DNA of 54,408 bases from NCBI RefSeq assembly GCF_900566085.1, contig NZ_UPHT01000129.1:1-54408 (forward strand), in the 5' to 3' direction. The stretch comes from Mycobacterium attenuatum. GTDB taxonomy: Bacteria > Actinomycetota > Actinomycetes > Mycobacteriales > Mycobacteriaceae. Shown here one piece after another: positions 8,086 to 17,155 of this stretch (position 1 is the stretch's first letter; each line of letters opens with the position of its first letter). The notes beneath the pieces are model-generated. The model was not told where the DNA came from and searched no databases. It was given only the letters and a program-made list of their open reading frames with translations. Made by a program: the position numbers and the translations under genes.

Positions 8086-8514
8086 ATGTCCTGTGTGTTC
8101 TGTGCGATCGTCGCCGGTGAAGCCCCAGCCATTCGGATCTACGAAGACGACGGCTATCTGGCCATCCTCGACATCCGCCCGTTCAGCCGCGGCCACACCC
8201 TGGTGCTACCCAAACGACACACCGTCGACATCACCGACACCCCGCCGGAAACGCTGGCCGACATGGTCACGATCGGCCAGCGGATCGCCAAGGCCGCCCG
8301 TGCCACCGACCTGGCCGACGCCACCAACATCGCGATCAACGACGGCAGTGCCGCCTTCCAGACGGTGTTCCACATTCACCTGCACGTGCTACCGCGGCGC
8401 AACGGCGACAAGCTGGCCCTTGCCAAGGCGATGGTGCTGCGTCGCGACCCGGACCGTGAGACCACCGGACGAATCCTGCGCCAAGCGCTGGCCCGGATCG
8501 ACGCGAGCCAGTAA
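8086..8514 (+). CDS. HIT-family nucleotide hydrolase (Rv1262c-like)
   Basis: 142 residues. The N-terminus CVFCAIVAGEAPA and the histidine-triad motif HIHLHVLPR (around residue 95) identify the Hint/HIT family, which hydrolyses nucleotide phosphoramidates or related nucleotides through a His nucleophile. CxxC at residues 3-6 may bind zinc, as in many HIT proteins. ATG 8086 is chosen because the family N-terminus starts exactly there and TACGGT lies 6 nt upstream. The nitroreductase-like gene follows 9 nt downstream, so the two are probably co-transcribed. Confidence 0.93.
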   Translation: MSCVFCAIVAGEAPAIRIYEDDGYLAILDIRPFSRGHTLVLPKRHTVDITDTPPETLADMVTIGQRIAKAARATDLADATNIAINDGSAAFQTVFHIHLHVLPRRNGDKLALAKAMVLRRDPDRETTGRILRQALARIDASQ

Positions 8515-8523
8515 GACTGGACC

Positions 8524-8976
8524 ATGAGTAATCTCACGCTGCTCGAGCGATTAATCGGCGCGCCCCTTTTGCGACTGCACGACACCGTTTACCAGAAGAC
8601 CAATGGGCGCATCGGACACCGCATCCCGGGTGTTCCACCGAGCCTGCTGCTGCACACCGTTGGCGCCAAGACCGGCCAGCCGCGCACCACGTCGTTGACC
8701 TACGCACGTGACGGCGACTCGTATCTGATCGTCGCCTCCAACGGAGGTGCCGATCGCTATCCCGGCTGGTATCACAATCTGCGTAAGCATCCGCGGTGCG
8801 AAATCAATGTGGGCGCACGGCGATTGGCGGTAACCGCTCGCCGGGTCAACCCGGACGATGCGGACTACTCCCGGATGTGGCAGCTCGTCAACAAGAACAA
8901 CGCGAATCGATACACCGGTTACCAGCGCCGCACGCCGCGACCCATCCCGATCTTTGCGTTGACCCCGGCCCCCTAA
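8524..8976 (+). CDS. F420H2-dependent nitroreductase/quinone reductase family (Rv1261c-like)
   Basis: 150 residues, matching the Ddn-like FDOR-B family: IPGVPPSLLLHTVGAKTGQPRTTS, then YLIVASNGGADRYPGWYHNL, then a C-terminal helix with YTGYQRRTPRPIPI. Such proteins bind deazaflavin F420 in a split beta-barrel and reduce quinones or nitro-compounds, some at the membrane. No signal peptide is visible; the N-terminal 20 residues are amphipathic. It sits 9 nt after the HIT gene in the same direction. Confidence 0.88.
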   Translation: MSNLTLLERLIGAPLLRLHDTVYQKTNGRIGHRIPGVPPSLLLHTVGAKTGQPRTTSLTYARDGDSYLIVASNGGADRYPGWYHNLRKHPRCEINVGARRLAVTARRVNPDDADYSRMWQLVNKNNANRYTGYQRRTPRPIPIFALTPAP

Positions 8977-9085
8977 AACGCCTCGTCATACCGCCGGGCC
9001 GGTCCTCACCGATTATCCTGCGCTAGAGCGCGCGGTGAAGCTGCCAATTGTCACCGGCATTGGGCGCGAAGCGACTGGAGCGGCT

Positions 9086-12000
9086 ATGAATCGCGGCACG
9101 CCCAATCCAAGGCGACCCCTCGGACTACCGGCGCGCGCTGACTGGCTCGTCGGCGGCGGATACGCCGTCGCGGTCGCGCTGAGCGCGGCGATGTCGATCC
9201 CAGGCTGGCCGGGCGGCTACCCGGCGGGGCCGGTCGACCAGCTGGTGCCGGTGTTGTCGCTGCTTTTCACCACGGTGTGTAGCGCCACGGCGGCCCGCTG
9301 CGGGACCGGCCGCCGCCGATCGGGATGGCTGGCGCTGACGGCGGCGCTGGTGGGATGGGCGATCGGTGAGGTCATCTGCGCGGTGGCCGAGGTGTGTCCG
9401 CAACCCGCTCACGTCTCGCATCCGACGGTGGCCGAGCTGGCGTTGCTGTGGTATCCGGTGGGTGCGACGGCGGCGTTGGTGCTGCTGTCCGGCCCTGTTC
9501 GGCGTACACCCTGGCGGTTGATTCTCGACGGTGTCATCGTCGCGACGTCGCTGTTCGTGGCCTCGTGGGTATTCATCCTCAACAAAGTGGTACGGGACCC
9601 CAGCAGCTCGCGGCCGGTGATATTCACCCACGTTTTCGCCGACGTCGCCGTCATGACCGTCGCGATATTGGTGTTGTCGCGAACCCTACCCGGCGGGCGG
9701 CTCAGCCTGAGTCTGCTGGCCGGCGGGATCACCGTCATCGGCAGTGCCGACATCGTGATCGTGTTCCAGACCGGAGTCGGCGGCTATCACACCGGCGAGC
9801 TGGTCGACCTGCCCCGGGTGGCCGGCTTGGGCTTGGTGGCGCTGGCGGCGCTGACCAGCGTCAGGGAGTCCCCGACGGCCGCTTCGGACGAGACCAGTCA
9901 GACCGAGGCCACGTCCCGGCTTCGGCTGTGGTTGCCGTACCTGCCGCTGGTGCTGGCCGCGGCGATCGGACTGATCCACCTCATGGACCAGGTGCGGCGC
10001 TGGCCGTTGCTGTTCGCCGCGCTGGGCATTCTGGTGGCCGCCGTGCTGGCCCGCCAGCTGGTGGTCCTCGTCGAGAACCAGGCACTCTTGGCTGAGGTGG
10101 CGCAGGAGGCCTTTCGCGACAGCCTGACCGGTCTGGCCAATCGAGCCCGGTTTCTCAGCCGACTAGAACGAGCTATCGCCGGTCGCGATCAGCGCCCGAC
10201 ACCGATCGCAGTGCTATGCCTGGACCTGGACAACTTCAAACAGGTCAACGACGCCCTGGGTCATCCGGCCGGCGACGAGTTGCTCATTCGGGTCGCCGGC
10301 CTGCTGACCGCTTCCCTGGACGAATCGGCGACCGTCGCCCGGCTTGGCGGGGACGAGTTCGCGGTGCTCATCGAGGGCTCCGTCGAGCAAACACAAGCCG
10401 CGGCGCATCGCCTTCTCGGCGCATTCGACGCGGCGATCGTCATCGACGGTGTTCCGTTGACGGTCCGTCCCAGCATCGGGTACACGGTAGCCACCGCCGG
10501 ATCGGCTTGCACCGTCGAAGAGCTTCTCCGGCATGCCGACCTGGCCATGTACGCCGCCAAACGCGAAGGCGGCGAACGGATCCGCAGCTTCGTACCCGAT
10601 GTGCCCCTTCCCGAAGCGCTCGCGCTGCACGCCGCGGCGCCGGCATCGACCATCGGCGTTACTCCGGAAGACACGGGCGGCCCTGCAACACCGGGCCAAG
10701 ACAAGACGACACCGCTGCGACGGCTGGCCGGCTTTGTGTCACCGACACCGGCGCGCCGGGACAGCCGGCCGCGCCACGGAGTCCGGTGGCCACCCGTGCC
10801 CGTTCGGATCACCTTGGCGCTCCTGGCGATTGGCGTCGCCGTTTACACCATGACGAGCCACGCCGGCGGTCACCGCGACTTCGCCGAAACCTTGTACCCA
10901 GCGCTGAACCTGCTGGCGGCCGCGATGATTGCCGCTCGCGCTCACTGCGTTGCCGCCGACCGGGTGGCTTGGGCCCTGATCGCGGCCGGACAGGCATGCG
11001 CGGCAGTGGGTGATGTCGTCTACTGGCTGTGGGTGCCGGACGGTCAATCGCCCTCGTCGGCCGATCCGCTGTACCTGGCGTTTTATCCGTTCGTCTACGC
11101 GGGGCTGCTGCTGCTCATGCGGGCTCGGCTGCAACGGGTGCCGGTTGCCGTGCGGCTCGATTCCCTGATTTGCGGATTGGCCAGCGCCGCCGTTGCCGCG
11201 GCCCTGACCGCAGGACCCATTCACGAGGCGGCAGCCCGAGCACCGGCCACCGTGCTGGTGGGCCTGGTGTATCCGTGGGGCGATCTGATACTCCTGGCCC
11301 TTGCCGCCGGCATACTGCCAATCCTGGGCTTGCGCAACGAGTTTCGCTGGAGCCTACTGGTCGTCGGGTTCATGCTGTTCGCGACCGTCGACACCCTGTA
11401 CCTCTTCGAAACCTCTGCGGGATCGTACCGGGTGGGCACCTGGTTCGATGCCCTGTGGCCGGCGTCGTCGCTGCTGGTGGCCGTGGCCAGTTGGGCGCCC
11501 TGGTCGTCGGCGGAGCCCGCGCCGAAACGCGGCCTCGGTTCGTACACCACGCCCGTGGCCGGCACCGTCGTGGCGCTGGGAGTCATTGTGCTGGGCCCAC
11601 ACTCGCGGATCGCGGCCGCGATGGCCGCGTTGAGCCTGATCGCGGTCGCTGCTCGGTTCTCGGTGGCGTTCCGGGAAGTCAGTCTGTTGGCCGAAAACCA
11701 CCAGCACGCCATGACCGACGAGTTGACCACGCTGCCCAATCGGCGTTCGCTGGCGACGGCACTGACTGCGCTGTCGGTCAACGGGCCGAGCGTGGCGCCC
11801 CTACTCCCACCACATCGAGCACTGTTGTTGCTGCGCCTTGACGAGTTCGAGGAGATCGCCCGCTCGGTCGGCCGCCACTTCCCCGATGAGCTGCTGTGCC
11901 ACATCGCGAATCGCCTGTCGCGGTATGTGCGTCCGGTAGACATGTTGGCGCGCACCGGTGCCGACGAGTTCGCGATCCTGCTGAACGACGGCGCAGATCT

Positions 12001-13009
12001 CATTGCCGCACGCGCCCAGGCGGGTCGGCTGCTCGAGGCCATTGGTGAACCGTTCACACTGGATCCGATGACCGTGCAGATCGATATCCGCATTGCCATT
12101 GCGCTGTATCCCGAGCACTGTGACTACCCGCAGGAGCTGCTCAATCGCGCCGAGACGGCGATTGCGCACGTCAAGGGCGCGCAGAGCAAAGTCGTGGTTT
12201 ACGACCCGTCCTTCGAGTTGTGTCGCGAGAACGATCCCGCCCTCATCGAAGACCTACGCGCCGCGCTCATCGACGGCAACGAACTGACCTGCCACTATCA
12301 GCCCAAGATCAACGCCGACGACGGCAGTATCCACAGCGTCGAGGCACTGCTGCGCTGGCATCATCCCAGCCGGGGGATGCTGCTTCCAGAGGAGTTCCTG
12401 CCCGCCGCCGAACGCGCCGGGCTGATGCGCAAGGTGGCCAGCCGCACCCTCGATCTCGCGCTCGCCCAGCTCCGCTCCTGGCGTGAGCAGGGTATGTGTT
12501 TGACCGTGGCCGTCAACCTTTCGACGACGAACCTGCTTGACCTCGATCTGGTGGGCACCATCGAGGGGCTACTGAAGGCCCACGGGCTGCCCGCCGACGC
12601 TTTGATCATCGAAATCACCGAAAGCATCCTCGTCGACTCGGTACGGTCCCGCGATACCGTCGCGGCGTTGCAGCACCTCGGCGTTCGCATCTCACTTGAC
12701 GATTACGGCACCGGATGGTCGTCGCTGGCGCGCTTGCAGGACGTCTCGGTCGACGAATTCAAACTCGACCGGGTGTTCGTGGCGAGACTGGCGCAGGATC
12801 CCCGTTCGGTTGCGATCGTGCGGTCGACGGTGGCGCTGGCCCACAGCCTGGGAGCCGACCTGGTCGCCGAAGGAGTCGAAGACGAGGTGACCTTGAGCGC
12901 ACTGCGACGCTACGGCTGCACCATCACCCAGGGTTTCGTGCACAGTCCGCCGTTGCCGGCGGATGAGGTGGTGCGGTGGATCAGCAGTCATGTGCCCGAT
13001 CCGGCTTGA
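9086..13009 (+). CDS. Giant membrane c-di-GMP protein: (TM-GGDEF)x2-EAL
   Basis: 1307 residues from ATG 9086, preceded by GGAG; a GTG at 9035 would add 17 residues with a poorer site. Order: multi-helix membrane block 1 (about 20-320); GGDEF domain 1 with DSLTGLANR, LDLDNFKQVND and GGDEF at 421-425, all catalytic residues present but no RxxD inhibitory site; membrane block 2 (about 570-850) resembling block 1; GGDEF domain 2, degenerate (LRLDEFEEIAR, GADEF at 958-962), unlikely to make c-di-GMP; EAL domain with EALLRW (from 1086), ITESIL, LDDYGTG, KLDR and EGVE, so probably an active phosphodiesterase. Likely role: membrane sensor that makes and breaks c-di-GMP. No homologue lies at this position in H37Rv. 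The two-unit build looks like tandem duplication or fusion of two genes. Confidence 0.93.
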   Translation: MNRGTPNPRRPLGLPARADWLVGGGYAVAVALSAAMSIPGWPGGYPAGPVDQLVPVLSLLFTTVCSATAARCGTGRRRSGWLALTAALVGWAIGEVICAVAEVCPQPAHVSHPTVAELALLWYPVGATAALVLLSGPVRRTPWRLILDGVIVATSLFVASWVFILNKVVRDPSSSRPVIFTHVFADVAVMTVAILVLSRTLPGGRLSLSLLAGGITVIGSADIVIVFQTGVGGYHTGELVDLPRVAGLGLVALAALTSVRESPTAASDETSQTEATSRLRLWLPYLPLVLAAAIGLIHLMDQVRRWPLLFAALGILVAAVLARQLVVLVENQALLAEVAQEAFRDSLTGLANRARFLSRLERAIAGRDQRPTPIAVLCLDLDNFKQVNDALGHPAGDELLIRVAGLLTASLDESATVARLGGDEFAVLIEGSVEQTQAAAHRLLGAFDAAIVIDGVPLTVRPSIGYTVATAGSACTVEELLRHADLAMYAAKREGGERIRSFVPDVPLPEALALHAAAPASTIGVTPEDTGGPATPGQDKTTPLRRLAGFVSPTPARRDSRPRHGVRWPPVPVRITLALLAIGVAVYTMTSHAGGHRDFAETLYPALNLLAAAMIAARAHCVAADRVAWALIAAGQACAAVGDVVYWLWVPDGQSPSSADPLYLAFYPFVYAGLLLLMRARLQRVPVAVRLDSLICGLASAAVAAALTAGPIHEAAARAPATVLVGLVYPWGDLILLALAAGILPILGLRNEFRWSLLVVGFMLFATVDTLYLFETSAGSYRVGTWFDALWPASSLLVAVASWAPWSSAEPAPKRGLGSYTTPVAGTVVALGVIVLGPHSRIAAAMAALSLIAVAARFSVAFREVSLLAENHQHAMTDELTTLPNRRSLATALTALSVNGPSVAPLLPPHRALLLLRLDEFEEIARSVGRHFPDELLCHIANRLSRYVRPVDMLARTGADEFAILLNDGADLIAARAQAGRLLEAIGEPFTLDPMTVQIDIRIAIALYPEHCDYPQELLNRAETAIAHVKGAQSKVVVYDPSFELCRENDPALIEDLRAALIDGNELTCHYQPKINADDGSIHSVEALLRWHHPSRGMLLPEEFLPAAERAGLMRKVASRTLDLALAQLRSWREQGMCLTVAVNLSTTNLLDLDLVGTIEGLLKAHGLPADALIIEITESILVDSVRSRDTVAALQHLGVRISLDDYGTGWSSLARLQDVSVDEFKLDRVFVARLAQDPRSVAIVRSTVALAHSLGADLVAEGVEDEVTLSALRRYGCTITQGFVHSPPLPADEVVRWISSHVPDPA

Positions 13010-13075
13010 CATCCCACCCCAAGCAGACCTCAGCAGGTTTACCGTGGCCACACTGGTGCCGCAGCTCGCGTGGTT

Positions 13076-13384
13076 TCAGCATCGTGTTCGCCATCGCGGT
13101 ACCACCCGGGGCCGATCCGGTGACCGTCGGGAAACAGCGGCCAATTCCGCGTTGACTGAGAGCTTTTGGGGAGTGGGTTCTTGAGGGAGAGGTTCTTTCG
13201 TGCCGGCACTTGTGGCCGGGCCGGCGGTGGGACCATCGCCGTCGGCAACCAGCCGCACGATCCGGTCGAGCGCTTCCTGCGGCGTGGTGGCCAACGACGA
13301 CACGACCGGAAGCTCGACGCAGCGCGCAGCGTACTTACCGTGTCCCGGTGACCAGGCGACGTGATAGGTGTAGCGGTCATCCAT
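13076..13384 (-). CDS. HicB-like protein with lost C-terminal domain
   Basis: 102 residues from ATG 13384, with AGGAG about 10 nt upstream. Residues 1-45 (YTYHVAWSPGHGKYAARCVELP, then TTPQEALDRIVRLVADG) are the partial RNase-H-like fold of HicB/UPF0150 antitoxins. The ribbon-helix-helix or Arc-like tail usually found after this fold is replaced by a Pro/Ser-rich tail ending RWRTRC that I do not recognise. No HicA toxin is visible next to it. It may be a decayed solitary antitoxin; expression is uncertain. Confidence 0.5.
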   Translation of the reverse strand: MDDRYTYHVAWSPGHGKYAARCVELPVVSSLATTPQEALDRIVRLVADGDGPTAGPATSAGTKEPLPQEPTPQKLSVNAELAAVSRRSPDRPRVVPRWRTRC

Positions 13385-13429
13385 ACGCACGGGCTCCTTG
13401 TTCGGGCTTGGATGATGTCGGCAAATCAC

Positions 13430-13857
13430 GGGCTACCGGATCCGGTCGACAATCACCTTCGTTGAGAGGCAATGGGCCTTCATTGAGAGGCAATGGGTTT
13501 GCGGTGCAACGCGACGCGTCCAGGACCGAGACTGGCCACCGCAAGCAGGCTGACTGGCTGAGCCCCCGTCCGTCACAACCCTACCGGGGATGCCGGCGTT
13601 TGGCGGGGTTTGACGGTCGCCGACACCGATATGTGTGGACCATCCCAGACGCGGGCTGCTGTGAGCAAGCGCACGTCCAGCGGCGCATGACGGCGGGTAG
13701 TCCGTCGACAACCCGACCGTGGCGAGCCACGGCGGCACGCGAGCCCGGTATCGACGTTAAGACCTTGCATCCTAACGACTTTGCCGATCACTGACGCGGG
13801 CGCTCAGCCCAGCAGGCGCGCACCGAGCCGCCGCGGCGGCGACGTTGTCCTGGCGGT
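13430..13857. other. Intergenic stretch without a supportable gene
   Basis: Frames here are short and show no family motifs. The stretch holds the 21-bp tandem duplication at 13456-13497 and otherwise looks like unremarkable intergenic or decayed sequence between the HicB-like gene and the FAD oxidoreductase. Confidence 0.5.
13456..13497. repeat. 21-bp tandem duplication
   Basis: Two adjacent copies of CCTTC(G/A)TTGAGAGGCAATGGG, differing at one base. Function unknown. Confidence 0.85.
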
Positions 13858-14985
13858 TCAGCGCGGTTGGTAGTCCTCGAGGGCGAGCGAGTGCACGACG
13901 CGTTCAAATTCTTCCTGGGGTATCGGTTCGCCACCGGGAATGTTGTCGCTGACCAGCCACTGGTTGCGCTCGACGTAACCGCTGAATTCGGCGTGGTAGT
14001 TGGCAAACCCGCGCTGGTAATCGGTGCCGGCCGCCGCGAGCTCGCCGGCCAGGATGTAGGCGCCGAGCAGGGCGACACTGGTCCCTTGCCCGGACAGCGG
14101 CGAACAGCAGTAGGCCGCGTCGCCGACGAGCGCGACCCGGCCCTTGGACCAGCGGTCCATCACGATCTGCGACATCTCGTCGAAGTAGAAGTCCGGCGCC
14201 GCCTTCATATAGTGCAGCAGCTGTGCGCGAACCCAGCCGTCGCTGGCCATCCGCCGTTCCAACTCGGCGAATTGAGCCTCTTTGTCGCGGTAGTCGATCC
14301 GCAGGTCGGGATCCATGAATCCCAATGCGGCGCGAGCCTCGGTATTGCCCCGTGCGCTGTAGACCCCGGCCATGGTGGAGTCCCCGTAATGCCACTTCTG
14401 CCAATAATCGAGCTCCAGAAAGTTGGGCACGGTGAAAATCGCCGCGAAAGTGCCCAGCCTTTTGATGAATTGCTCCTCCGGACCGAAAACCAGCCTGCGC
14501 ACATTGGAATGCAATCCGTCGGCGCCGACGACGAAGTCGAAGCTGCGAGGCTCGGCGCTTTCGAAGGTCACCGCGACCGCGGAACCATCGTCATCCAGCG
14601 CGGTGATGCTGTCGGTGAAGACATATTCGGTCCCGGGTTGGGTTGCGCCGTAGAGCAATTCGATGAGATCGTCGCGCAGCAGCTCGATATTGGGATTATC
14701 GATGGGGCCACCGGTCGGGGTCGACTCGGTGTCGCGGGACAACTCGTTGCCGTCACGATCGACCACGGAGGCGCCGCGAATGCCCGTCTTGCACTCCTGC
14801 GCGGCGGCCAGCAGCCCCATGCGGTCCAGCACCGTCAACGCCGGGCCGCGAACGTCGATCGCCTGACCGCCCGGCCGCAGCCCAGGATGGCGTTCCACCA
14901 CCGTGACCGAAAAGCCGTGCCGTCCAAGCCAATACGCCGTAGCAGTACCGGCCACACTGGCGCCGGAAATCAGAACTGTTCGCAC
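13858..14985 (-). CDS. FAD-dependent aromatic hydroxylase-type oxidoreductase (Rv1260-like)
   Basis: 375 residues. The N-terminal Rossmann motif ISGASVAGTATAYWLGRHGF binds FAD, ending in an acidic residue (VVER) for the ribose. The second FAD motif GRVALVGDAAYCCSPLSGQG and the middle VVGADGLHSNVRR place it in the PHBH/TetX-like group of NAD(P)H-dependent monooxygenases. Substrate unknown. GTG 14985 lies 2 nt after the UdgB stop codon, so the two genes are read as one operon with coupled translation. Confidence 0.9.
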   Translation of the reverse strand: MRTVLISGASVAGTATAYWLGRHGFSVTVVERHPGLRPGGQAIDVRGPALTVLDRMGLLAAAQECKTGIRGASVVDRDGNELSRDTESTPTGGPIDNPNIELLRDDLIELLYGATQPGTEYVFTDSITALDDDGSAVAVTFESAEPRSFDFVVGADGLHSNVRRLVFGPEEQFIKRLGTFAAIFTVPNFLELDYWQKWHYGDSTMAGVYSARGNTEARAALGFMDPDLRIDYRDKEAQFAELERRMASDGWVRAQLLHYMKAAPDFYFDEMSQIVMDRWSKGRVALVGDAAYCCSPLSGQGTSVALLGAYILAGELAAAGTDYQRGFANYHAEFSGYVERNQWLVSDNIPGGEPIPQEEFERVVHSLALEDYQPR

Positions 14986-14987
14986 CC

Positions 14988-15830
14988 TTACTCAATTCCT
15001 GCCAGAGTCTTCGCGTCGCGGATTACGTCGTCGAGCATTGCCGGAGTCAACTTACCGGTGAACACGTTCTGCTGGCTCGGGTGGTAGCAGCCGAGCAATC
15101 GCAGTCCCGACCGCAACTCGGCCACGACACCATGGCCGAACCGCGGCTTGGGCTTGGCGAGCGCGCCAGACATCCGCAACGCAATCTGCCAGGCGAACCC
15201 ACCCAGGGCAACGATCACCCGCACGTCCTCGGCGACCAGTCGCCACTCGGTGTCCAGCCACGGCGAGCAGGTCAACCGCTCGGCTGGGGTGGGCGCATTG
15301 GCCGGCGGCGCGCACCGCACCGGCGCGACGATCCGAATCTGATTGGCGCACAAGCCGTCAGCGGCGTCCACGCTGGTCGGTTGATTCACCAGGCCGGCGC
15401 GGTGCAGCGCCGCATAAAGCTGATCTCCGGACCGGTCGCCGGTGAACATGCGCCCGGTCCGGTTGGCCCCGTGCGCGGCCGGGGCCAGGCCGACGATCAA
15501 CAGCCGCGGCCGCTCCGAACCCCAACTAGGCACCGGGCGTCCCCAATACGGCTGATCGGCGAAGGCGCGGCGTTTGGCGACAGCGACTTCTTCACGCCAG
15601 CTCACCAGCCGGGGGCAGGCCCGGCAGACGCTGACCAGGGCATCGAGTTCGGGAATCGAGCATGCCGCGCCGGCCAGTTGCACGACTTGCGCGGCATCGG
15701 CGGCCACCGGCGTCTGCGGTGTCGCCGGATCGCCCGGCCAGCCAGAGCCGGGATCGACCGGCGACCCGAATGCCTGGCCGGTGTTCGGATGCATGAGCAC
15801 ACCAACATCCTGCACGGCAACATCGTGCAC
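14988..15830 (-). CDS. udgB: Uracil-DNA glycosylase UdgB, family 5, iron-sulfur
   Basis: 280 residues. Four cysteines (69, 72, 173, 188) are spaced to hold the [4Fe-4S] cluster of family 4/5 enzymes. Motif 1 reads GLAPAAHGANRTGRMFTGD, with Ala in place of the catalytic acid seen in other families, as is usual for UdgB, and motif 2 is HPSQQN near residue 252. UdgB removes uracil, hypoxanthine and ethenocytosine from double-stranded DNA. GTG 15830 is used; the first ~25 residues are poorly conserved, so the start is less certain. It is divergent from tap. Confidence 0.93.
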   Translation of the reverse strand: MHDVAVQDVGVLMHPNTGQAFGSPVDPGSGWPGDPATPQTPVAADAAQVVQLAGAACSIPELDALVSVCRACPRLVSWREEVAVAKRRAFADQPYWGRPVPSWGSERPRLLIVGLAPAAHGANRTGRMFTGDRSGDQLYAALHRAGLVNQPTSVDAADGLCANQIRIVAPVRCAPPANAPTPAERLTCSPWLDTEWRLVAEDVRVIVALGGFAWQIALRMSGALAKPKPRFGHGVVAELRSGLRLLGCYHPSQQNVFTGKLTPAMLDDVIRDAKTLAGIE

Positions 15831-15889
15831 GGCGCCGAAATTCGGTGGTCCCCGATACGGCTTTGGCGTTAGATTCAGCCGCGATATTT

Positions 15890-17146
15890 ATGAACGACAA
15901 CAACAGCCGCGGCCCGGTGCTCCTGGTCCTGTTCGCCACCTTGATGGCGTGTGCGGGCGACGGCATCTCGATAGTGGCATTCCCGTGGCTGGTGTTGCAG
16001 CGCGAAGGCAGCGCAGGCCAGGCGTCGATCGTGGCCGGCGCGACCACCCTGCCGCTGCTGTTCTCGACGCTGATCGCGGGCACCGCCGTCGATTATTTCG
16101 GTCGTCGGCGCGTGTCGATGATTTCCGACACGTTGTCCGGGACCGCGGTGGCCGCCGTCCCGATGGTGGCCTGGACATTCGGCGCCGACGCCGTCAATGT
16201 GGTGGTGCTGGCGGCGCTGGGCGCCTGTTCGGCCGCCTTCGACCCGGCCGGGATAACCGCCCGCCAGTCGATGCTGCCCGAGGCCGCCGCCCGGGCCGGC
16301 TGGACGCTGGACCGGGTCAACAGCACCTACGAGGCCATCCTCAACCTCGCGTTTGTCGTCGGACCGGGCATCGGCGGCATCATGATCGCCACTGTCGGCG
16401 GCATCAACACCATGTGGATCACGTCCGGGGCGTTCGGGTTGTCCATCCTCGCCATGGCGGCCCTGCGACTCGAAGGCGCCGGCAAACCACACCACGCGAC
16501 CCGGCCCGAGGGGCTGGTCTCCGGGGTGGCCGAGGGACTTCGGTTCGTGTGGAGTTTGCGGGTACTGCGGGCGCTGGCGCTGATCGACCTGTCGGTCACC
16601 GCGCTGTATCTGCCGATGGAAAGCGTGCTGTTCCCCAAGTATTTTTCCGACCGCCACCAACCAGCCCAGCTGGGCTCGGTGTTGATGGCGATCTGCTTGG
16701 GTGGACTGGTCGGCGCGCTCGGCTACGCGACGGTGTCGAACTACGTGAGCCGGCGCACCATCATGCTGACCGCGGTGCTCACGCTCGGTACGGCGACGGC
16801 AGTCATCGCGCTGCTGCCGCCGCTGCCGGTGATCCTGGTGTGCTGCGCGCTGATCGGCCTGGTCTACGGGCCGATCCAGCCCATCTACAACTACGTGATG
16901 CAAACCCGGGCGCCGCACTACCTGCGCGGCCGGGTGGTCGGAGTGATGACGTCGCTGGCCTTTGCCGCAGGTCCGTTGGGATTGCTGCTGGCCGGCCCAC
17001 TGACCGATGCCGCCGGACTGAATGTGACGTTCTTGGCGCTGGCGCTGCCGATCTTGCTGACCGGTGTGGTGTGTATTCGGCTCCCGTCGCTGCGCGAACT
17101 GGACGGGGCGCCCGAGCCGGACTCACGTCAGCCCTCGAAGGTGTGA
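15890..17146 (+). CDS. tap: MFS multidrug efflux pump Tap
   Basis: 418 residues from ATG 15890, with a compact N-terminus (MNDNNSRGP) entering the first helix at once, as in Rv1258c. About twelve hydrophobic segments; conserved MFS loop motif DYFGRRRVSMISD between helices 2 and 3, and LRGRVVGVMTS in the second half. Tap exports tetracycline, aminoglycosides and possibly rifampicin, and in M. tuberculosis belongs to the WhiB7 regulon. A TAGATT element at 15870-15875 is a plausible -10. An upstream alternative start (15845) adds 15 residues of no visible conservation. Confidence 0.95.
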   Translation: MNDNNSRGPVLLVLFATLMACAGDGISIVAFPWLVLQREGSAGQASIVAGATTLPLLFSTLIAGTAVDYFGRRRVSMISDTLSGTAVAAVPMVAWTFGADAVNVVVLAALGACSAAFDPAGITARQSMLPEAAARAGWTLDRVNSTYEAILNLAFVVGPGIGGIMIATVGGINTMWITSGAFGLSILAMAALRLEGAGKPHHATRPEGLVSGVAEGLRFVWSLRVLRALALIDLSVTALYLPMESVLFPKYFSDRHQPAQLGSVLMAICLGGLVGALGYATVSNYVSRRTIMLTAVLTLGTATAVIALLPPLPVILVCCALIGLVYGPIQPIYNYVMQTRAPHYLRGRVVGVMTSLAFAAGPLGLLLAGPLTDAAGLNVTFLALALPILLTGVVCIRLPSLRELDGAPEPDSRQPSKV

Positions 17147-17155
17147 GGTCGCGCG

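Noticed and set aside
6645..8120. 491-codon plus-strand frame opposite amiB2
   Set aside because: Shadow of the amidase gene; His/Arg/Gln-rich, no domain.
13867..15087. 406-codon plus-strand frame opposite the FAD oxidoreductase
   Set aside because: Shadow frame; the minus strand carries intact FAD motifs.
15840..15889. WhiB7-type promoter before tap
   Set aside because: TAGATT is a fair -10, but the expected -35 and the AT-rich WhiB7 element just before it are not convincing.
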